Source: an uncultured Verrucomicrobiales bacterium (lineage in GTDB: Bacteria > Verrucomicrobiota > Verrucomicrobiia > Verrucomicrobiales > DEV007). Taken from it: a DNA stretch of 64,000 nucleotides. Every line of letters starts with the position of its first letter. Within the stretch, counting starts at the first letter, position 1. Positions 60,899-64,000 of this stretch are shown here, piece after piece. Where the stretch lies: contig CALAHF010000097.1 in assembly GCA_937891465.1 (NCBI GenBank), positions 1 to 64,000 of the forward strand. Reading direction: 5' to 3'. The translations under genes were made by a program, and so were the position numbers. The notes beneath the pieces are model-generated. The model was not told the DNA's origin, searched no databases, and saw only the letters and a program-made list of their open reading frames with translations.

Positions 60899-62035
60899 AT
60901 GAAATTTCCCATCCATCTTTTCGCCCTTTTAATTTCCGCCAGCTCCGTCGTTGCAGCTGATTGGAAAAAACACATCATTCACGAAGGTCAGCACACGCTC
61001 ACTGCGGTTGGGGCTGATTTTACGGGCGACGGCGTGATCGATGTGATTTCATCGACCGGTGGAAAAACGCGACTTTTCGTCGGCCCAGACTGGACTGAAC
61101 ACGCGATTCACATCGAGCCGAAGCTTCGCGCGATCCATTCCGAAGTGTTGGATGTCGATGGTGACGGCGATTGGGATTACGCAACGACGAATGCTCATGA
61201 CAAACCGTTTTGGCTGGAAAATCCGGGGAAAGAAGCCGCGCTGAATGGCAAAATGTGGACAAAGCGAATCATCGATCACGATATTCTGGGGATTCACTGC
61301 ATGCTAAAAGCCGACGTCGATAATGACGGGACGGACGATCTGATCATCAATAATTTTGAGCCCAAAGGTGTGATGGCGGATTCGATTGCGTGGTTCAAAA
61401 TTCCCAAGGATCCGAAGTCGGCTGATCACTGGATCCGAAACGTATTTGCTGACAAAACGGCGCGTGGCGGAAGTCACTATTTTGGGTTTGGCGACATCGA
61501 CGGCGATGGCTGGGGCGAGATTTCTGCGGGTGCAAAAGGCGGTCCGTTCGAAGATGGGAACTGGTTCGCTTTTTGGAAGAACCCAGGCAAAGACGGCGTG
61601 ACGGGGCCGTGGAAGAAAACGGTGCTTGCCGAAAATCAGCTCGCAGCGACGAACATCATTCCAGCAAACGTAAATGGGGACGGGAAGCCGGATTTCATCG
61701 CCAGTCGAGGGCACAGTCAGGGCGTGCTTTGGATCGAAGCGCCGGATTGGAAAGTTCACGAAATCGATCCCGATTTGAAAGAACCTCACAGCCTGACCGT
61801 TTCGGATTTTGATCAGGATGGCGATCTCGACGCCGCCACCTGCGGATACGGTAGCGAGCTGGTCATGTGGTATGAAAATGACGGCAAAGGAAATTTCACG
61901 CATCATCAAATTGGCGACAAACAAGGCAGCTACGACACGCGGACGGTTGACATGGACGGCGATGGAGACGGAGATTTACTGATCGCCGGGCGTCAGTCTC
62001 AAAACGTGGTGTGGTACGAAAACCCGCTGAAGTGA
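60899..62035 (+). CDS. Secreted FG-GAP/VCBS-repeat protein
   Basis: This 378-aa protein starts at ATG 60899 (MKFPIHLFALLISASSVVAA, a signal peptide); an earlier frame start is in a palindromic repeat. It has five or six FG-GAP/VCBS blades with calcium-type loops: DFTGDGVIDVI, DVDGDGDWDYA, DVDNDGTDDLI, DIDGDGWGEIS, DFDQDGDLDAA and DMDGDGDGDLL. It should fold as a beta-propeller and bind calcium outside the cell; ligand unknown. Confidence 0.9.
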   Translation: MKFPIHLFALLISASSVVAADWKKHIIHEGQHTLTAVGADFTGDGVIDVISSTGGKTRLFVGPDWTEHAIHIEPKLRAIHSEVLDVDGDGDWDYATTNAHDKPFWLENPGKEAALNGKMWTKRIIDHDILGIHCMLKADVDNDGTDDLIINNFEPKGVMADSIAWFKIPKDPKSADHWIRNVFADKTARGGSHYFGFGDIDGDGWGEISAGAKGGPFEDGNWFAFWKNPGKDGVTGPWKKTVLAENQLAATNIIPANVNGDGKPDFIASRGHSQGVLWIEAPDWKVHEIDPDLKEPHSLTVSDFDQDGDLDAATCGYGSELVMWYENDGKGNFTHHQIGDKQGSYDTRTVDMDGDGDGDLLIAGRQSQNVVWYENPLK

Positions 62036-62078
62036 TTCGATGTAACCAACTCGCTGATGCCGCCGTCTTTTTTAAGTA

Positions 62079-63512
62079 ATGACGAAAACGATTTGCCTCA
62101 TCTCTGCACTCTTAATTCTCTCGCAGTCTAGTATCAGGGCTGCGGATATTGAATCCGATCATTCAATTTCCGGAACGTGGAAAGGCAAACTGGAAGTGCT
62201 CGGGGAAGAATTTCCTCTGGTATTTGCATTCAAAGAAGTCGGCAACGGCCAGGCACGCGGCTTCATGTTGAGCCCGAAACACACCTCTGAGAAAATTCCG
62301 TTGAGTCAGGTCTCCCTGAAAGATCGGGAGGTAAAATTATACTGCGATTTGTCAAATGCGAGCTTCACCGGTCGGCTCTCTCCGAAGAGTAAAAAGATAA
62401 AGGGTGATTGGAGTCAGGACGGAAATACGCTCCCTCTCGATTTAGAATTCGATGGCGAAAAGACGATCGTTGATCGCCCTCAAAATCCAAAAAGCACTTC
62501 CGCCTACACCGAGCGTGAAGTCACGTTTTTGAACAAGTTCAGCAATTATCACCTGACGGGAACGCTATCCGTTCCGAAGTCGTCAGGCCGCCCGGTTCAG
62601 GCTGTCATTTTGGTCAGCGATTCCGGCCCCCACGACAGAGATGGCTCCAACTTTGGCCACAAGCCGTTTTGGGTGATAGCAGATTTCCTCGCGAGAAAAG
62701 GAATCGCCGTTCTGAGATACGACGACCGGGGAATTGGAAAATCCAAAGGCGACTTCGCCGAAGGGTCACATTTGGATTTTGCGACCGATGCCTGGGCTGC
62801 GATTGAATTTTTAAGCCAACAAAAAGAAATCGACCGAACGAAAATCGGAATCATTGGTCATGGCGAAGGCGGGATCATTGCCCCGATCGTAGCGACAAAG
62901 CGCGATGATATCGCTTTTATCGTTCTGCTGGCTTCACCGGGAGTTCGCGGCGACGAGACGATCATGCATCAGACTTCGGCGATCGGAGAAAAAGCCGGGC
63001 TACCGAAAAGCTTTCTCAATTTAACCAATCAATTTTCGAAAGCGTTATTCGAAGTCCTTTCGCAGCCGATTCCAAATGTCGCGCAAGTTCAGGAACTCGG
63101 ATTGAAATTTGAGGCCGAAGCGAAAAAACTCACCCTCGCTGATCCGACAAAATTTGAAGGGCTGAAGGAAACCATGTTCCGCGATTTGAGCCGGTTTGAA
63201 AAGCCGTGGCTTCACAATTTCCTAAAACACGATCCGGGTCCTGTCTTAGGAAGAATGAGCTGCCCAATTCTTGCGCTGAACGGAGACCTGGATTTGGAGG
63301 TTCCTGCAAAGATTCACTTAAAAGCGATCGAAACTCGGCTCAAAGCTGCAGGGAATAGGAACTCCCAAACTCATGAACTAAAAGGATTGAATCACCTTTT
63401 TCAACGAGCCGAAACAGGCATTCCGGCTCAATACAGCAAAATTGAAGAAACGATTTCGCCTCAGGTATTGAAGCAAATATCTGAATGGATCGAAGAAGTG
63501 ACCGGGATTTGA
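62079..63512 (+). CDS. Secreted alpha/beta hydrolase lacking its nucleophile serine
   Basis: This 477-aa protein has a signal peptide (MTKTICLISALLILSQSSIRAA). A lipocalin-like N-terminal part (~25-130, SGTWKGKLEVLGEEFPLVFA) is followed by an alpha/beta hydrolase (~150-477). Conserved parts are LVSDSGPHDRDGSN, YDDRGIGKSKGDF, the acid in LNGDLDLEVP and the histidine in GLNHLFQ. The nucleophile elbow is IIGHGEGG, where related proteins have GHSEGG, so the catalytic serine is replaced by G262 (codon GGC, one base from AGC). It may be inactive or binding-only. Confidence 0.88.
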   Translation: MTKTICLISALLILSQSSIRAADIESDHSISGTWKGKLEVLGEEFPLVFAFKEVGNGQARGFMLSPKHTSEKIPLSQVSLKDREVKLYCDLSNASFTGRLSPKSKKIKGDWSQDGNTLPLDLEFDGEKTIVDRPQNPKSTSAYTEREVTFLNKFSNYHLTGTLSVPKSSGRPVQAVILVSDSGPHDRDGSNFGHKPFWVIADFLARKGIAVLRYDDRGIGKSKGDFAEGSHLDFATDAWAAIEFLSQQKEIDRTKIGIIGHGEGGIIAPIVATKRDDIAFIVLLASPGVRGDETIMHQTSAIGEKAGLPKSFLNLTNQFSKALFEVLSQPIPNVAQVQELGLKFEAEAKKLTLADPTKFEGLKETMFRDLSRFEKPWLHNFLKHDPGPVLGRMSCPILALNGDLDLEVPAKIHLKAIETRLKAAGNRNSQTHELKGLNHLFQRAETGIPAQYSKIEETISPQVLKQISEWIEEVTGI

Positions 63513-63518
63513 GATTTC

Positions 63519-63559
63519 GAAGTAATTCTTTTGATTCAGAGAACCATCCCCGTTCGATC
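63519..63559. repeat. Tandem-palindrome repeat, copy 14 (degenerate)
   Basis: Units GAAGTAATTCTTTTGATTC and GAACCATCCCCGTTCGATC with spacer AGA keep the 19-3-19 spacing but have weaker palindromy. Confidence 0.6.
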
Positions 63560-63575
63560 GATCGGATCAGAAAAG

Positions 63576-63998
63576 TCAGTTCAGCGCCACGAGCACCCGA
63601 ATGTGATCAAGCTCGTCTGCGCCGCTATTCTTGAGCTTCACGTTCATCGTACGGCGATCATCACTCAGGAGAATTTCGTCGTCACCGACATCCATTCCGC
63701 GGCCTGCGTGGTTGTGCGTGCCTACATGCGTGCCAACGATTGAATCGGATTGCTCAAGACGGTCTGACGAATAAATCACGCCAACAACCGGGTGATCAAA
63801 AGTAATCGTGGCCTCAACCAATTCGGTATTCTCGCGAACCTGACTGGGCCAGAGCTGAACCAAATAGCTGCGCAGCTCGCCTTCGGAATGAAGCGCCTCT
63901 CCGGTGTCGGATTCATTCGCTTTTGCAAACTGGCCCGTCGGCAAGGTGTCGACCTGCATATCCTCCTTTGCTCGGAACGAATCATTTTCGACATAAAT
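63576..63998 (-). CDS. C-terminal part of a secreted PVC protein (partial)
   Basis: The frame comes in from the right edge and ends at 63576, giving ~140 residues. It contains SYLVQLWPSQV, VEATITFDHPVVGVIYSSDR, SDSIVGTHVG, the RGMDVGDDEILLSDDRRTM stretch, and ends DELDHIRVLVALN. This pattern recurs near the C-terminus of large secreted PVC proteins, including FecR-domain ones, so the full protein lies outside the window. The in-frame ATG at 63959 is not assumed to be the start. Confidence 0.5.
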   Translation of the reverse strand: MYVENDSFRAKEDMQVDTLPTGQFAKANESDTGEALHSEGELRSYLVQLWPSQVRENTELVEATITFDHPVVGVIYSSDRLEQSDSIVGTHVGTHNHAGRGMDVGDDEILLSDDRRTMNVKLKNSGADELDHIRVLVALN

Positions 63999-64000
63999 TT

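Overview
The window looks like a chromosomal segment of a Verrucomicrobiota-type (PVC superphylum) bacterium. This rests on protein families: a PVC-type membrane-bound dehydrogenase/HEAT/CxxCH protein, a DUF1501 protein, FGE-type sulfatases, a GH71/99-like hydrolase, a giant protein of choice-of-anchor D repeats, FAD-dependent oxidoreductases with a golvesin-like tail, and many single-gene secreted proteins. No rRNA, tRNA or CRISPR array was seen.

Layout. 1-4.3 kb: the end of a Deg-type protease, a MbnP-like/di-heme peroxidase fusion, and an OmpR-type two-component pair. 4.4-13.3 kb: two very large secreted proteins (an 1850-aa ASH-repeat protein and a YHYH-sulfatase fusion). 13.4-20 kb: a bifunctional-nuclease-like protein, gamma-carbonic anhydrase, HU, a sugar-binding lipoprotein, an FAD oxidoreductase and proS. 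19.9-20.7 kb: a graveyard holding a TIR-domain gene with two in-frame stops and a fragment of a membrane protein. 20.8-30.8 kb: secreted carbohydrate/ester-active enzymes and a 1074-aa PVC cytochrome. 30.9-36.1 kb: DUF4126, TSUP, holA and a prolyl oligopeptidase. 36.4-39.7 kb: an aminotransferase, an NtrC-like regulator with an atypical receiver, and glnB behind a sigma-54 promoter. 39.7-43.8 kb: alaS between two inverted-repeat cassettes, one carrying a GxxExxY gene. 43.8-47.8 kb: squalene/phytoene synthase, signal peptidase I, a GcvH-like protein and a CobW GTPase. 47.8-52.9 kb: a Ser/Thr kinase with two FHA-cyclases. 53-56 kb: a small membrane protein, a fold-back repeat island flanked by two broken genes (sulfatase C-terminus, metallophosphoesterase N-terminus), and a DUF1501 gene. 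56.3-64 kb: beta-helix protein, NdpA-like protein, Cys-cluster protein, TraB/GumN protein, FG-GAP protein, a hydrolase lacking its nucleophile, and the end of a further secreted protein.

The strongest cross-window signal is a dispersed repeat. Fourteen copies were found, each made of two 19-bp near-palindromes (type sequence GAACCAACAGGGTTGGTTC) separated by 3 bp, so their starts are 22 bp apart; one copy has no spacer and one is split. Copies lie mostly between genes, but one lies in frame inside the PVC cytochrome gene, one encodes the C-terminus of the MbnP/peroxidase fusion, and one supplies the only canonical start codon seen for the squalene synthase gene. Several copies create false N-terminal extensions, so starts were moved downstream of them.

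Functionally coherent groups are: nitrogen control (sigma-54 activator, glnB and a GG-N10-GC promoter); kinase plus FHA-cyclase signalling; the two-component system next to the giant secreted protein, with a shared upstream motif; and scattered secreted sulfatases, glycosidases and esterases consistent with a polysaccharide-degrading lifestyle (inference). All family names come from motif recognition by eye; no database search was run.
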